Part shown: positions 42,740 to 55,749 of the stretch, one piece after another
Numbering within the stretch: position 1 is the stretch's first letter
Layout of the letters: every line of letters starts with the position of its first letter
Source of the DNA: Engraulis encrasicolus
Taxonomy: Eukaryota; Chordata; Actinopteri; Clupeiformes; Engraulidae
Reading direction: 5' to 3'
Length of the DNA: 64,000 bases
NCBI RefSeq assembly: GCF_034702125.1
Contig: NC_085876.1
Span: 5,811,364-5,875,363, forward strand
Program-made: the position numbers and the translations under genes
The notes under the pieces: generated by a model
What the model was told of the DNA's origin: nothing
The model's input: only the letters and a program-made list of their open reading frames with translations
Databases searched by the model: none

Positions 42740-45700
42740 TTAAATGAGTTCTCTTGCACAGACAGATGGATATAGACCTGTGCAGGGAATGTCGTTCCAG
42801 AGCAGTCCTCCTGCAGAGTAGACAAGACATGCAATGAGACTTAACCATCACCACCATGACATTTGACACAACAGAAACCATGGACTGAGATACTTGAATA
42901 AGACACATCAATACATTATTATGGTATAGTAACTTACCACCATAGTTCATGTGAAGACAGTCCTCATTATTTAGGTTATTTGGCTCACCAGGGCCCCAGT
43001 GAAAAAAAGTAAATCTGGATCCGTCACTCCAAAACCAGATTCCCTCCTGTAGGGAATAAATGTATTTATATAACACATTATCATACACAGTCGGTCAATG
43101 TGTGTAAAAGAAATACCATACATAGTCATCATTCAACATAAATGGGTGAATGTCACGTCATTTTTTGTCAACCTACATTGGCTACCGTTGTCCACTCGAA
43201 TTAAAGGCCCTGATCCTTGCCTACAACGCTACAGCAGGTTCTACTCCGGCTTACCTGAAGGCTATGCTAAAGCCATATGTCCTTCCAGGGTTGCGTTCCT
43301 CCAGTAGGCCTACTAACCACTTATAGCCTACTGGCCCAGCCATGGCTCAAACAACTGGGCAATGGACTGCTACACCAGTGACGCTTGTTCACCTGTCAAC
43401 CTGTCCTATCTTGAAAATAAATAAATAAATAAATAAAAGACAAAAAAAAAGCCTTGCCCTCTAATCACACTTGGACTTACCCAGTCCAAACGGTTTTCTG
43501 TCATCGTCTCTCAATGGTGGAATAAGCTACCAGCTAGCTATTACAAGAGCAGGGTCATACCTCTCAACCTTCAAAAAGCTTGTGAAGACTCATTTCATCG
43601 GAGGGAGCTTCCCGGCATAACAAAACTCACTAGGCTACACTAGGCTAATCTCCTCCACTACCCAGGTGAAAAAGTGGTTCAATTTAGTACAATAAAAGCA
43701 TGAGTGTAGCATGTTACAGTATTTCTCAATTGGTTTTGTACATTTCTCAAATCTCTCTCGCAATTTGCAAAACATAATATTCATTCTCAAAACAGCTTTA
43801 ACAAATGGCAAAACACTGTGGATGACCTGCAAAACCAAGTCTCTTGCTCAAAACCCAAGTTTTTGTGTCAATGAACGTATCAGTGCCAGCAGAATGGTAC
43901 GTTAGTCATTGTGTCATAGTTTGGTCCGTGCATGGACAATATATAGTTATATATACTATAGTCACTTTGATTTTGTCATGTCAATTGAATAGTACACTCT
44001 TGAGGATCTTTTCTGAAACAAAATGTTATTTAGATTGGATGGGAAATGTTGTAAATTCGACTTTATATTACATTGATCAGATAAGATTGTCCTAGATATA
44101 CATTTAGACTATGACTATTTATTGACAGGTTTTCTCATTGCAAAATAGGAAAAATAGCAAACTCTGGTTGAGGTGTCAAAATGCGCCCTCTAGGCCGTAT
44201 ACCATCCCTTTTTACAAACCCCAACTCCGATGAAGTTGGGACGTTTGGTAAACAGTGAATAAAATCAAAATGCTATCATTTTCAAAACATTCAATCTATT
44301 CATTAGATGGAGAATAGTGAAAAGACAACATATTAAGTGTTAAAACCGAGAAAAAATATTGTTTTGGAGGACATATGTACTCATTTCTAATTTGATAAAT
44401 CCAACACGTCTCAAAAGAGTTGGGACGGGGATCAGTGAAATTTAGTAAACATCCAAATAAGATAAAACAACAAAGAAGAACATTTCAAAATTAATTGTAC
44501 TGATGGACAATAAAGGTGTCCAGGTATAAGATCATCACAGAGAGGCTGAGTCACTCAGAATTAAAGATGCAAAGGGAATCATTACCATAGTTATTACATA
44601 CATTTTTGAATTCCCTTTGATTTACCACGATTGAGTGTATATAAGACATATTTTTGTTAATAAAATCATTGTATAGGTTCAGGACATCATGAAACATATA
44701 TTGTCTGTAGTCTCACTCTAATTCCTGGAGTGCTAGAGCTATTGAAAATTGACCATATTAAGAATGCTTAATGCATGAAAATGATACAGGGGTGTAACAT
44801 TCTCCTAAGCACCTGAGCTCACTTGAAATAGACCCAGAAGACATGGGAAACTGTCCTTTGCTTACAGAAGTCAGCAGAAGTTGTAGAAGTCCATTCTTTT
44901 TGACAATAATAGAGCATTGCACATCCTGTGCTACAGTGAAAATGGACCATCCAACTTGTGTTAGTGCTATCTTCAAAAGTCAGCCTCCATGATGGCATGC
45001 GGGTGCAGTAGTGCATTGGTTAAGATGTTCTCACTCATCTGTAGAGTTAAATACAGTGCTGAATGGTATAAATGGGTTTTAAACAGCATGAAAAGCCACC
45101 CATGCATTATATTTTGAAGGGAGATCTTCGATTACTGCCACATAGTAAGGTCAAATTGCATTCTCTACTATGTTTTAACAGTTTGGCTCCCATCATAAGG
45201 ACCAGCAGGTGATAAAATGGTGGGTTTTTGGTCAAGACCTGTCACACTATAAGCACTACAGAAAGGAAAACATTGCAAATCATGACAAGGAATACACTCA
45301 CCATTTAAGCTGGTGAAATCATGTCCAAGATGGGAATTAACACTGATTTTTTATATAAAATCATCTCATCGGTTAATGTATTTAACTGTTAAGTGTTGTC
45401 TTTTGTTTTGTTTTTAGTGTTCCTCGACATTTGCTGCCATTTATTGTCCCCGTCCCAACTCTTTTGAGACGTGTTGGATTTATCAAATTAGAAATGAGTA
45501 CATATGTCCCCCAAAACAATATATTTTCTCGGTTTCAACACTTAATGTGTTGCCTTTTCACTATTCTCCATCTAATGAATAGATTGAATGTTTTGAAAAT
45601 TATAGCATTTTGATTTTATTCACTGTTTACCAAACGTCCCAACTTCATCGGAGTTGGGGTTTGTACTTGTCTTGCAAGCCCATGTGGAAAACAATCTAGA

Positions 45701-47867
45701 ACTGTAAAGCAAAATACATTTTGAAACAATACACTGATACTGTATAATGTGCACTTACTGTCTTGTGAAATTCTAGGGAAATATTGTAATTTTGTGTGGA
45801 GCGTAATTATAAAGGGCACATGAGGCATTGAGTAATATAATGCAGTACAGTGCCTATTGTTGTATTGCATGCCTGTTTTCTCTATCCCTTCTATTGCCTT
45901 TGATTAGAGAGAGTCAATATTTACCTGTGAGCAATTTACCAATTCAGATCACATTTATAGATAAAAATCCAATGGAAATTATACAGTGCTTATCACATTA
46001 TGACAGCTTGGTAAATCATTTTGCATGATATAGGGCCTAAATGTTTTGGGGGGTGAGATAGTTTCATGCATTCAGTGACAAAGCTTTTTGAGTGATATGA
46101 CAAAAGCAATAATGTACAAAATCACTGAGAATGGTACACAGCAGTGGCATGGTGGACGAGAGCATTTGCTATATGCCGAAAACTATGAGAAACTGATTTG
46201 ACCTTGTGCAGAGGTAACACCAGGAAGTCACAATTGAACAAAGACTTTTGAGAATCATTATTCTGTTGTGAGAAATGTACAAAACCAATTGAGAAAAACT
46301 GTAATCACATCATGTTTCCATTACAAAGCAATAATGTCAAAAGGACAGGTAACAGATTTAGACAATTTATAAATATTAAAATAAAAATAAAAAACATAGT
46401 GATACACCAGCCCCTGAGTGCAAGAGATCCAAATACCAAGTGGTCTATATACATAATCACATTATGGGAAGGCCAAATGAGAATAACACTTGCAATGTTT
46501 AAATCAGGTCACTAGAGGCCGTCATGAAAAGTATTGTCTCATCTTGACACCCATCAACAAAGGTCAGAACTGCAAAGTAACATTGAGTCTAATTAGAGAA
46601 AACATTTCAATTCAAATTCCACATGTAGACCAAAAGGAACCAATGTCCTAAGAAAATGAATATAATAATTTTCTCTCTGAGATAGTAAACGTTCAAGGTT
46701 ACCACCCCTTTCTGATTTCAGTAGGCCTATGTACCAGTGTCGGTTAAACGGTTCAGTCGCTCAGAACATTTTGAATAACATGTAGAGAATATAATGGTGT
46801 GTTCTTCTTTTTTCTTTGGCCTGTAACGCAATAAATCCGACCTGTGTCTTTTTTTCTATTCTTTACAAGGAGGGAAAACTGAAATAGAATGCCCTGAATC
46901 CAGATCACATAAGTCAAGTCCTGGTATGATGTTGGATAGTGATCTTAATTTCATTGATCATATTAAATACATTACTTTCTGGCATCGGAACATTGCTAAG
47001 ATTAGGAATAGTGGGTCTAAACATGATTTGGAGAAATTAATCCATGCATTCGTGTCATGCAGAATTAATTGAACAATATAGCCAAGCCTAGACGGCCTTC
47101 AGATCTCTCATGCTGGTTGTACCCAGGGTGACCTTTACGAAAATGGACCAAGGTTTTACTGTTGAGAACTGAATCATGGTTTTTAGTTACTCACAGTTGT
47201 CACGTTTTTTTGAGCACGTTTTGTGACTATGGTTTAACCATTGATTGACTATGATTCAACCATGGTTTGACTATGACTTGCCCATGGTTTAACTATGGAT
47301 TTCAACATGGTTTAACTACGCAACATGAGCACGATGGAGTCCAAGTTTCGAGCGTGTGGATATAAGTCATCTCAAATCATCTCTGCAAATGATAAAATCA
47401 AAAAGAGACACCATCTGCTGGTGAACCATTCTGGGAGGCCTAAATGATGTTGGCTGTCAAGCAAACCAGAGGCACAATGGAATGGAATAGCTCCCAAAAC
47501 AAAATGCTGACTTAACTAAAAATACATTTTCGCGCGTCATTTAGTGTTTTTAAAGACTTTTTAAAAAAAGTCACCTGGGTCCCTGTTGGCCTAATGAGTA
47601 ATGTTGAAATATGCTGTCTCTCAAGCGGGATCTCCTATTGTCATTTATTAAGAATTACTCTTACTTGCTGAGCATCTGAACCACCGAGCCAAGTGACCGT
47701 TCCACCATGTGCTTGCATCACTATGAGTCCTTGGATGAAGTGGTACTCTTCAACACTGTGCACAGATGCCAGATTACCACCCAACAGCAAACAGAAGCGC
47801 TGTAGGAGGTAAACAAAATATCAGATCATAAAATATTAAGCAAGATCTAGTAAAAAATAATTGTGAT

Positions 47868-47899
<32 letters not shown>

Positions 47900-49420
47900 G
47901 TTTGGTGAGCAGCTAAGCAGCCTCGTGTTGATTAAAAAGGCTTATTGTGATCCTACCTCTGCTTCTGCCCATGTTGTAAGAGTGCTGATAAACTTGTAGC
48001 ATCGTTCTCCATACTGCTCCCATCCAGTTTGGCATGTTGAACTTGTTAGGCTTGCTATATAGAAAAAACAGAATCTGTATTATTAATTTGAGATGTTGAG
48101 AGGACAAAAGGCTTTGGTATTGATTTTATTTTCACCTTCACTGAAAGAGGAAACATTTCCACTGCTCTCAGACCAGATAAGTCCTGCAGAAGTTAAGAGT
48201 GAAAAGTAAGAGTGAAGAGTGAATAGTGACGAGTAAAAAAGTGACATGTAAAAAATTAAGCACAGGTTTGAACACAGTCGTACCTTTACAGGGGTTAGGG
48301 ATTTGATTACTTTGAATAGTACTGGGCCTTCTTGTAAACAAATATAGGGACTGAGAAGTTTTTGTCAGAAACTGGGATTTCATCATGCGACAACAACTCT
48401 AAAAAACTGTATGACATCTTTAAGAAGGTGGTGACTTGATGTAAATCTAGTGGTGTCAACAATGATTTATTCGGCGATGCAATCCAATGCGGGGCATGAA
48501 CGATCCAGAGTCGATCCGGCAAGTTCCAGAATCGATCTGGCAATTTTTTTAAGTTTCAATTACTTCCATGGATATTTTGGGAGCAAATGAATGTTGAATT
48601 AAATAAAAGCACTTCAAAAAATTGCAAGACTGATACAGACTGATACAGACTGATCCTGAAAACAGCCAATAAATTGTTGCTCAGTATCTGACTACTTGTA
48701 CTATTGCCTCATCATGACTGATTAAACATTTTCGTAGAAATGTAATGCATTGCAATGCATTGTAGAATCAAATCGGATCGGATCACATAGAATCGAATCG
48801 AATCGAATCGAATTGCTACCTCCCGAATCGTGATCGAATCGGATCGTGAAGGCAGTGCCAATCCACACCACTAGTAAATCTACAAGGTTCAAGAAGCAAA
48901 CTAATAATGTGTCTAACCTTCAGTAAATGGAGAATTATTTGTTGTGTTCTCAAAGACTTTTTCTGGAATAACAATCAAGAGCATCAAGTGCAGCTTAACT
49001 AGGCCTACCCCAAAATGTCTCAGTCTACCATTTCAAACAGCATAAAGATTGCACATGTCATCTTATGCTTTAGACTACAACTACAACAATGGCACAAAAA
49101 AACGTTTTGTACTGTATGTTAGCAGTGAGATGCAAAGTCCTTTGTAACTTTCTCAGGTTGGATAACAAGTCCTGGATATCATGACATCACAACATAAAGA
49201 GCCATATTGTAGGCTTTTAAATACAGTCAAGTAGGCCTCTTCATGAAACATAGAGCCAATATAATTTACTAACCCATGCAGTGTGGATAAAAAGAAAACT
49301 CATATATTTACAAATGATAAACAATATACAGACATATCCTACGCTACATGTAATGTTACCTGAAACAGAGCAAGTGAAACCCAGGCAGAGAAGCAGGATG
49401 ACGTTCTTCATTGTCTTCAT
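42740..49420 (-). CDS. Secreted C-type lectin 1 (EPN, mannose-type site)
   Basis: Minus-strand exons: 49420-49360 (signal peptide MKTMKNVILLLCLGFTCSVS), 48962-48918 and 48183-48136 (short stalk exons), 48054-47957, 47799-47665, 43046-42938, 42810-42740 (CTLD). Phases agree and give 188 residues ending in TAA. CTLD motifs: GWEQYGERCYKF, WAEAE, GGNLASVH, EPN (PGEPNN), NEDCLH, WND, PSVCA. Known: EPN plus WND ligate Ca2+ and favour mannose-type sugars. The plan resembles fish ladderlectin/type II antifreeze-like lectins. The protein is secreted, likely binding microbial glycans. The start is the ATG aligned with the other two genes; an upstream in-frame ATG at 49444 is less likely. The 4.6-kb intron before the third CTLD exon holds two nested transposons. 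Confidence 0.85.
43160..43630. repeat. Decayed LINE 3' fragment
   Basis: The text reads LHWLPLSTRIK followed by sequence that in other frames resembles the C-terminal tail of L2/CR1-type reverse transcriptases. It is broken by frameshifts and an AAAT microsatellite (about 43418-43438). Confidence 0.5.
43717..46301. mobile_element. Tc1/mariner-like element with TA target, carrying a nested element
   Basis: Ends CAGTATTTCTCAATTGGTTTTGTACATTTCTCA and complement with one or two mismatches, flanked by TA on both sides. No transposase is recognisable. An inner element occupies 44215-45663. It lies in an intron of lectin 1. Confidence 0.75.
44215..45663. mobile_element. Nested inverted-repeat element (~230-bp arms)
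   Basis: It begins CAAACCCCAACTCCGATGAAG and ends with the complement. Terminal arms of about 220 bp are near-identical inverted copies, flanked by TA. The central kilobase has no ORF of note. Non-autonomous. Confidence 0.85.
47225..47320. repeat. Degenerate minisatellite
   Basis: About four imperfect copies of a unit like CATGGTTTAACTATGAT within a lectin 1 intron. Confidence 0.6.
47871..47899. repeat. TTTC microsatellite
   Basis: About seven tandem TTTC copies between two CTLD exons of lectin 1. Confidence 0.85.
48450..48873. mobile_element. hAT-like miniature element in lectin 1
   Basis: Ends GTGGTGTC and ACACCACTA flanked by GTAAATCTA (48441-48449 and 48874-48882). It is rich in GATTCGAT / ATCGAATC runs near the right end. 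It sits 36 bp from the stalk exon 48918-48962. Confidence 0.75.
49140..49180 (-). pseudogene. Degenerate stalk exon of lectin 1
   Basis: On the minus strand CCAG then GACTTGTTATCCAACCTGAGAA matches the first half of the stalk exons in lectins 2 and 3 (GLVIQ.E), but homology ends after about 33 bases and no donor follows. It is probably a truncated, unused exon. Confidence 0.55.
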
Positions 49421-50189
49421 GTTGTTGGCTCGGTCCAAAATCATAGTGTTGCCTGCAGCATGACAACTGCCTACTGCAATGTCTAAATCACAGTAGTTAA
49501 AACACTCCCAGTAAACATGACGCCTTTAGTGTTTGATGTTTGATGAACTTTGACAGTAAAATAGCAGATATTGGTCATTGGGCCTGTGTATACCTTTTCA
49601 GGTCCGGATGTTAAGTAAGTGTCCCAACAAATTCAATCATTACCTACAATAAGGAAACATCCTAAGAATTTATGGATATTTGGCCTTGACTTGTCTTTGA
49701 AATATATCTCATGATCATGACGTTTGAATGTCCCGTGAGTGACAATGTGTTCGTGGGTCACATGGCTGAGTGATTTTGTGGTCAAACAGTCCTCTTTCAA
49801 TGCAATTCAGATGGGAATGAGTTCAGTTTACAGTGACACAAGGTCAGTTCACAACCTCTGTCATAGTTTGTCACTGGATAATGTTTTGACATTAATTTTC
49901 TGTTTGTTTTTTCTGTCTCAATGCACAATGAGTTGAGCATCAGTATTAAAAATCCAGCTCCTTTAGTTGTTGGCTCCATTCCACTGACACTTTTCCTCCC
50001 CAGTGGTGGCTGATGTAATCTCACTAAAACTTTGTTTTACACAAACAACTCGTCGGAAAGCATCTGTCTCAACTGTCAGGTATATTATTATTGTTGTTGT
50101 TAGTATTATTGTTATTATTATTATTATTGTCATTATTATTAATGCTCATCAAATGTATGGAACGTATGTGTTATTTTTTTTACTTTTTT
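49421..50189. other. Lectin 1 upstream region
   Basis: Contains the conserved lectin upstream block (49629-49672). No TATA box is clear. Runs of ATT and GTT (50085-50140) follow. Confidence 0.4.
49629..49672 (-). promoter_or_regulatory. Conserved lectin upstream block, gene 1
   Basis: AATTCAATCATTACCTACAA then TAAGGAAACATCCTAAGAAT, about 210-250 bp before the ATG. The same block occurs before lectins 2 and 3. Its function is inferred only from conservation. Confidence 0.5.
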
Positions 50190-50386
50190 TGTAAAAAAAC
50201 ATTTTTAGGGGCTTTTATGCCTTTATTTTACAGGACAGCGGAAGATGGTGACAGGAAGCGAATGGGACAGAGAGACAGGAGAGGATCGGGAAATGACCCC
50301 GACCGGACTTGAAGCAAGGTCCCCGTGGGTGGGCATGCAAGCCCAAATGTGGGGGGCTTAGCGCGCTGTGCCACAGCACCCCCGGA
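50190..50386 (-). mobile_element. tRNA-derived SINE
   Basis: On the minus strand it begins GGGGGTGCTGTGGCACAGCGCGC (A-box-like) and has GCTTCAAGTCCGG (B-box-like), then a body with TGTCTCTCTGTCCCATTCGC and AATAAAGGC near the end. A related copy lies at about 58724-58890 on the plus strand. Confidence 0.7.
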
Positions 50387-51947
50387 TTGTTATTGGTGTA
50401 AGAGAGAGGAGGAAAGCTGTACGCCAGGAGCAGATGGGCTGTGAGACTGGCGTCTCACTGTGGGCCCACCAGCTGGAGCGGGTGTTGTGGTTCAGGGCTG
50501 AAACACCCAGAGAAGGCTGGACACCACCTGATGACATCTGCTTCTGGCGTAAGGCTACAGCTACCTGCGAAGGTGGTTGAGGAAGGCACCTCCTGTACTT
50601 TATGAATGTGTATTTACTATGTTTGCCTGTTAATTGATACAATAAAGATGTTTGTGTCTTATTTTCTCTCGCTGACCCATGTGCACCGGAGGAGGTGCGA
50701 CAGGCAGCAATGCCCAGCAGGTATTAACAGCTACCTGTACAAACCTTGTTTCATATGATTGCTGATTAGTGTTGTGACCAATGGATTCTTTTGAAGGGCT
50801 CCAAGAAGTGAATGATGGGAATCACAGCTGGGAGAGCGACTTTACCCTTTAAAAAAAAAAATGTTGTAAGCACGTGGCCTTCACTGGAGTACATACATTT
50901 TGGTGGGAAACCCATAATTGTCGGCCTCAGAGAGTGGCAGACACCGTTTTTAGAAGGAGGCAGGCTTATAATGAAGCCCATGTTGCCTGATTATCATCGA
51001 TTTTCAAATCTCGTACTGAGATGTTGGTCTGACCAAGAAGATAACAAATAATGTTTCCCAAGTGGCCTGGTTAACCCCCCTCCCTCGGTTTGCTACTGGT
51101 CAAGGCCAGAAAAGGCTGTGCCAAAGTTTAAACCAAACATTGTCTTAGTCCCAATAGAACATCTGTGCTTAAACGACGTCAGTGCCTTGAACATGCTTCT
51201 ACCCAGGGCCGTTGGAGTTGCTCAAAGTTGATTGCTTCTGATTCCTGATTTCTCCAGAGCTCAGAAACTATATTTGTATTGCTCCTGACTTGCATCAGTA
51301 GGAGGCATTTATTTTGTTTAAAGGTTGAGAATCACTACTACACTATAGAGGTTCCAGTCCAGACCTAGTCTTGAGCCCAGGACCTGAACACAGCTCAAGT
51401 CTGGAAGGGGTTATAATTGGGTTCTATGTCCCTTAGATTATATTTTGATGAAAGAAAGCGTTACTCGTAATGGAGCCTATTTCTATCTGTTGTACATGTC
51501 ATCCCTCACATCCTGTCACCCTGCCCAATGCCCACCCATGTCACCCCGCCAGCCTCCATCCACCCTGTCTCCCCTCCCTGCCCCCTCATCCACTACAGCC
51601 CTCCCCCCATGACATCAAGCATGAAAACACACCAAACTCAACATTTTCAATGTTCCCATACTGATTTTATTATTGAAGCCCATTGCCAAGCATCATTTAA
51701 AATGCAAAATAGGCGAAGCCCAATACAGATTAGTGGTATAATCAATGAAACAAGACGTAGTAGGCCTATAATCCATCTTCCATAAGCCAAAAGTCAAGAC
51801 AATAAAGAAACTTTACTGCAACATGATAATACATGGAAACGGTCTTGAATTAACACGTAATTATGAATGCATTTGTGTAGGCGGACTGCCTTTGTCCTTG
51901 TATCAGTCGCATGATACTATGCCATAAAGTCAGTGAAACACAAGTCC
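50387..51947. other. Spacer between lectins 1 and 2
   Basis: Includes a repeat-like segment ending CAATAAAGATG (50387-50650). On the minus strand AATAAA at about 51666-51671 may be the poly(A) signal of lectin 2. No gene seen. Confidence 0.35.
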
Positions 51948-54900
51948 TTAGATGGGTCTTCTTGCACAGACAGATGGCGATTTCACTGAACAGGCAATGT
52001 CATTCCAGAGCAGTCCTCCTGCAAAGTGGGCAAGACACACAAGTGAGACCCAACAGCAAAATCATTGATAACTGTGGGTGCAAATTATAAACAGCAGCAG
52101 CAGCAACAACAACAACTAGCCTACTACTACGGTGTGCGAGAGATCAATGTGGGGTCCGATTAACTTGGGATGGTCACCTAGAACTTCTCGGAGTGCTCAG
52201 CGCACTCACAAATTGACTTGATTTGAAACACATCGCACAACCTGAAGTGTTTTAGAATAGGCCTACACTCACGCACAAGAATGAGTCTCAGAAGTGTTTA
52301 CGTTGGTTTACTTGATGCATTTCCTGTCTGAATGCACTATAGTGCGCTACTAGTGTAGATCACTCCGCCTGTATGGCACTATAGCTCCATAACACAACAC
52401 AAAAAGTGCATGCGTGGTTAATGTAGTGCGACAGGAAGCTCGTCTCGTAAAAGTGTAGTGCAGTGTACTAATTTCCAATGTGTAAAATTGAAGATGCACC
52501 ATGTGTCGTTTAGCTGACATGAACAGCTGTTTATCATGCCATCCCAAGTTAATCAGACCCCAAGTTGTTCTCGCACACCAGCAACAACGGCAACAACAGC
52601 GACAACAACAATACTACCACTATTACTACTACTACTAATTATAATTATTATTATTTTTCAAGCTAACAGAGGTAGAAGAACATTAGACTGTGACCCTGCC
52701 CCCCTTTTCAAGGCAATCGGTGGCAGCCCTTTTTTGGATGTTGACCTGAGAAATGGAAATGAATGGAGAAGGGGGCTCACCTCTGTCAAAATATGGCTTA
52801 ATAATGTGAAATTGTCCATCAACACACTATACAAAGACAATGCTTGAAGTGTGTTGCTAAATATCTGCATAGGCTAATTAATTTAATCGACTAGCCTGAC
52901 ATTTGACATTTGACAAAACTCTTGAAACATATGGCTGCAGCATATCCAATATAAAAGGCTTAATATCTGGAAATGCTCAAGGGATATCAAGGAGCATCCT
53001 CTGGGATATCACGGAGCACCACCAGTTCTTGTAAACAACATACCATGACAACTAACACAAAAATTAGTATGGTATAGGGCATTTGATCAGCATGACATTA
53101 AGAGGGGCAGAAACCTGTTGTAACCTGCTGCAGCACATCCAACATAAAAGGCTCAAAATCTTGAAATGCTCAAGGGATATCGCCTGGCATTGTCTGGAAT
53201 CTTACTAGGTACACCTTGGGCAACAACAAATTGCAAAACAAAACAAACTTTATCAGACGAAGCCAGGTTCAGCTGGTATTTGGCTTTCGGCTCCCGGACT
53301 ACTCCACTACCTACACAAAATGGGGGGTTGCATGTGCTGTTTCCCAGTGCTGTTGCGAATTGCCGTGTCACCTCTAGTCTAATGTCCTACCTCTATGTTC
53401 AAGCCTGGCTCTTGTTGCTGATGAATTCATCATTTAAAGACATTACTGTTACCAACCTCCATAGTTCATCTGTAGACAGGCTTCACTACTGACACCGCCT
53501 TGACCAGGACTCCAGTGAAGAAAAGAAAATCTGGATCCGTCACTCCAAAGCCAGACTCCATCCTGTGTAGGAAAGGAAATAAGGGAAGATTGTTCCTGTG
53601 ACCCTTGCCTTGCCAGTACCCAATGATGAATTTATTTGTTCAGCCCTTTCCAACATCCTGGACAATCTAATGAGGGCAGGGCTTCATAATCTAGAAATAT
53701 CATTTCAAAACCTGTAGCTGTGTTGTAAGGTGCCAGCTGATATTGCCTCTGGGATATATTGTTGCAGGATGTTTGGATATATCCATGCCCCCATTAGAAT
53801 GGTCAAGATTTTAGAAAGGGCTGGAAAAAAAAACATGCAGATTTGACATGTTTTTAAAAAGCCATAGGTTAGTGTGAACAATAAGACTGTATGTTGAAAT
53901 TGGCAGGAATTCTCCTTTAAGGACATTCATGCAGAACAAGGCCGCTCTGTGATGAGTCTTGAACAAATGTGTGACTTTGTGAGAGTTGACAATATACTGT
54001 ATAAACAACTGGACTTCTTCTTGGAGCTTGAAAGACTTCTTCTTTCTCATCTTTGGAAGTTCGTCAGTTGACTCGTTCCTTAAATTCCTTGAATGAGGAT
54101 CAAGTGGTAGGCCTATTTCAAGCTCCAAGAAGTCCAGTTGCTCACTATTTTGGATAACATGAGCTGGATGAGTGAGATTATAATCCTAAAATGGATATAA
54201 AGAGTAGCAGGAAAGATAGTATGGCCATGCCAGTGAAATCTAGAGTCATTGTGGAGGCGAATGAGTGTGCATGAGATGGTTTAATTCCACTTGAAGGTAA
54301 AATGTAGGATCAAACAGAGTAATGTCATAATGTCAAATACAACAAAGGAATAAATACTGTAGCCATATATAAAAAATAGTATCGTCACAATTATCTTTAC
54401 CTGTTGAGCATCTGAACCTCCAAGCCAAGTGAGTGGTGCACCATGCGTTGCTGTCACGATGAGTCCTTGGATGTAATGGTAATCAGCAATGCTGTGCACA
54501 GAAGCCAGGTTACCACCCAGCAGCAAACAGAAGCGCTGCAGGAGATAAATGGCCATGAAGCAGTATGAAGTCAGCTTTTCCAACACAATGGCGTGAATGT
54601 ATCATGCATCAGCATATACAGTACTATGTATGTAGTATGTATGATCCTACCTCTGCTTCTGCCCATGTTGAAAGAGTGCTGACAAACTTGTAGCATCGTT
54701 CTCCATACTTCTCCCATCCAGCTGGGCATGTTGAACTTGTTAGGCTTGCTATAGAGTACATTAAATAAAGTCAGTCAAAATAGCTGTACTGTCAACTCTT
54801 GCGAAGAAGCCAAAAGCTTTTTGGTACATTTTGAATAGTGAAGATACTTTTGTTTACCTGCACTGAAGGTAGATGTGTTTGTGCTACTCTGTGATTGAGC

Positions 54901-55749
54901 AACAAGTCCTGGAGAGGAGTGAAAATTAAATGGATAAAACAGCATATCATTGGTGATGAATGCTACTTTTGCTTTGAGTCACAAAACTGTAGAAGGATAA
55001 TGTTTTGTCAACAACTGTTTCAGCCAGGGCACAACAACACAATGACATTACAATCTTTTTAAAAGGCGCATTTGATACTTAAATGGCCTTACACTAGAAC
55101 AAATACAAAATCAAAATCATGTTTTACCATCACTAAAAGCAGGTTCGTTTGCTGTGCTCTCAGATGTGAGCTCTGTAATAGGAAGTAAGTGCAGGATAAA
55201 ACACACAACCAACATAATGTAGAGATAAAACAAGAATCTTTGGGTCTACCATAAAACAGCTAGATTGTGACTTTCCTTTAAATGGGGCTTGTTTAAAAAA
55301 CTTGAAGGACTAATTCATTTCTGGCACTAACCTGTAAGATGCAAAGAATAGTTTAAAACAGACTGTACTATATGTAGCCTACTATAATGACTCAGGGCGA
55401 ATGACTGAATCAGTGTAAAAAGCTGGGTAAAGTGAACTGATGTAAAGAATTCAGTTTTCGTTTACGTACCTTCACTGAAGGTGGAATCATTTGTTGTGTC
55501 TGCAGATGGGATAACAAGTCCTGGAATGAGAAGGCCATTAGTCTTTAGCAGTGTACTGTGGTAAGGTAACACAACAAAGGATCCACCTTTATCTTGGCCA
55601 TTTCAAATTAAACATAATAACACAAATTCTTTACGACTCAAAAAGCATAGGAAAAGAGGAAAACAGAAAATGTAGACTGTATTTACAAGTGATGTGAGAT
55701 TACCTGAAGCAGAACACAGTAAACTCAGCAGAGTGACAGTAATCTTCAT
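51948..55749 (-). CDS. Secreted C-type lectin 2 (sugar-site motif lost)
   Basis: Minus-strand exons: 55749-55704 (signal MKITVTLLSLLCSAS), stalk exons 55520-55470, 55172-55128, 54908-54858, then CTLD 54748-54651, 54535-54401, 53562-53457, 52018-51948; 200 residues, TAA. CTLD has GWEKYGERCYKF, WAEAE, GGNLASVH, WND and PSVCA. The loop that should read EPN or QPD reads PGQGGVSSE, so the cis-proline and the second ligand are missing although WND remains. Cysteines are kept, so the fold should be intact. It probably no longer binds sugar by the standard Ca2+ site. All exons and splice sites are clean, so it is not obviously a pseudogene. Confidence 0.85.
52596..52656. repeat. ACA/ACT/ATT simple repeat
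   Basis: Trinucleotide-rich stretch in a lectin 2 intron. Confidence 0.7.
52670..52900. repeat. Partial relative of the 2965-3446 miniature element
   Basis: Shares phrases such as GAGGTAGAA-like, CTCACCTCTGTCAAAATATGG and TTGCTAAATATCTGC (reverse-complement orientation) with the interior of 2965-3446. Ends are not clear. Confidence 0.55.
54003..54142. repeat. Inverted repeat (stem about 27 bp)
   Basis: CAACTGGACTTCTTCTTGGA (54006) and its complement ending at 54140 flank about 85 bp. It lies in a lectin 2 intron. Confidence 0.6.

Noticed and set aside
47225..47320. CRISPR-like repeats
   Set aside because: The units are imperfect and contiguous without unique spacers; the genome is vertebrate.
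50190..50386. Possible tRNA gene
   Set aside because: Only the A- and B-box-like parts of a SINE are present; no full cloverleaf could be drawn.
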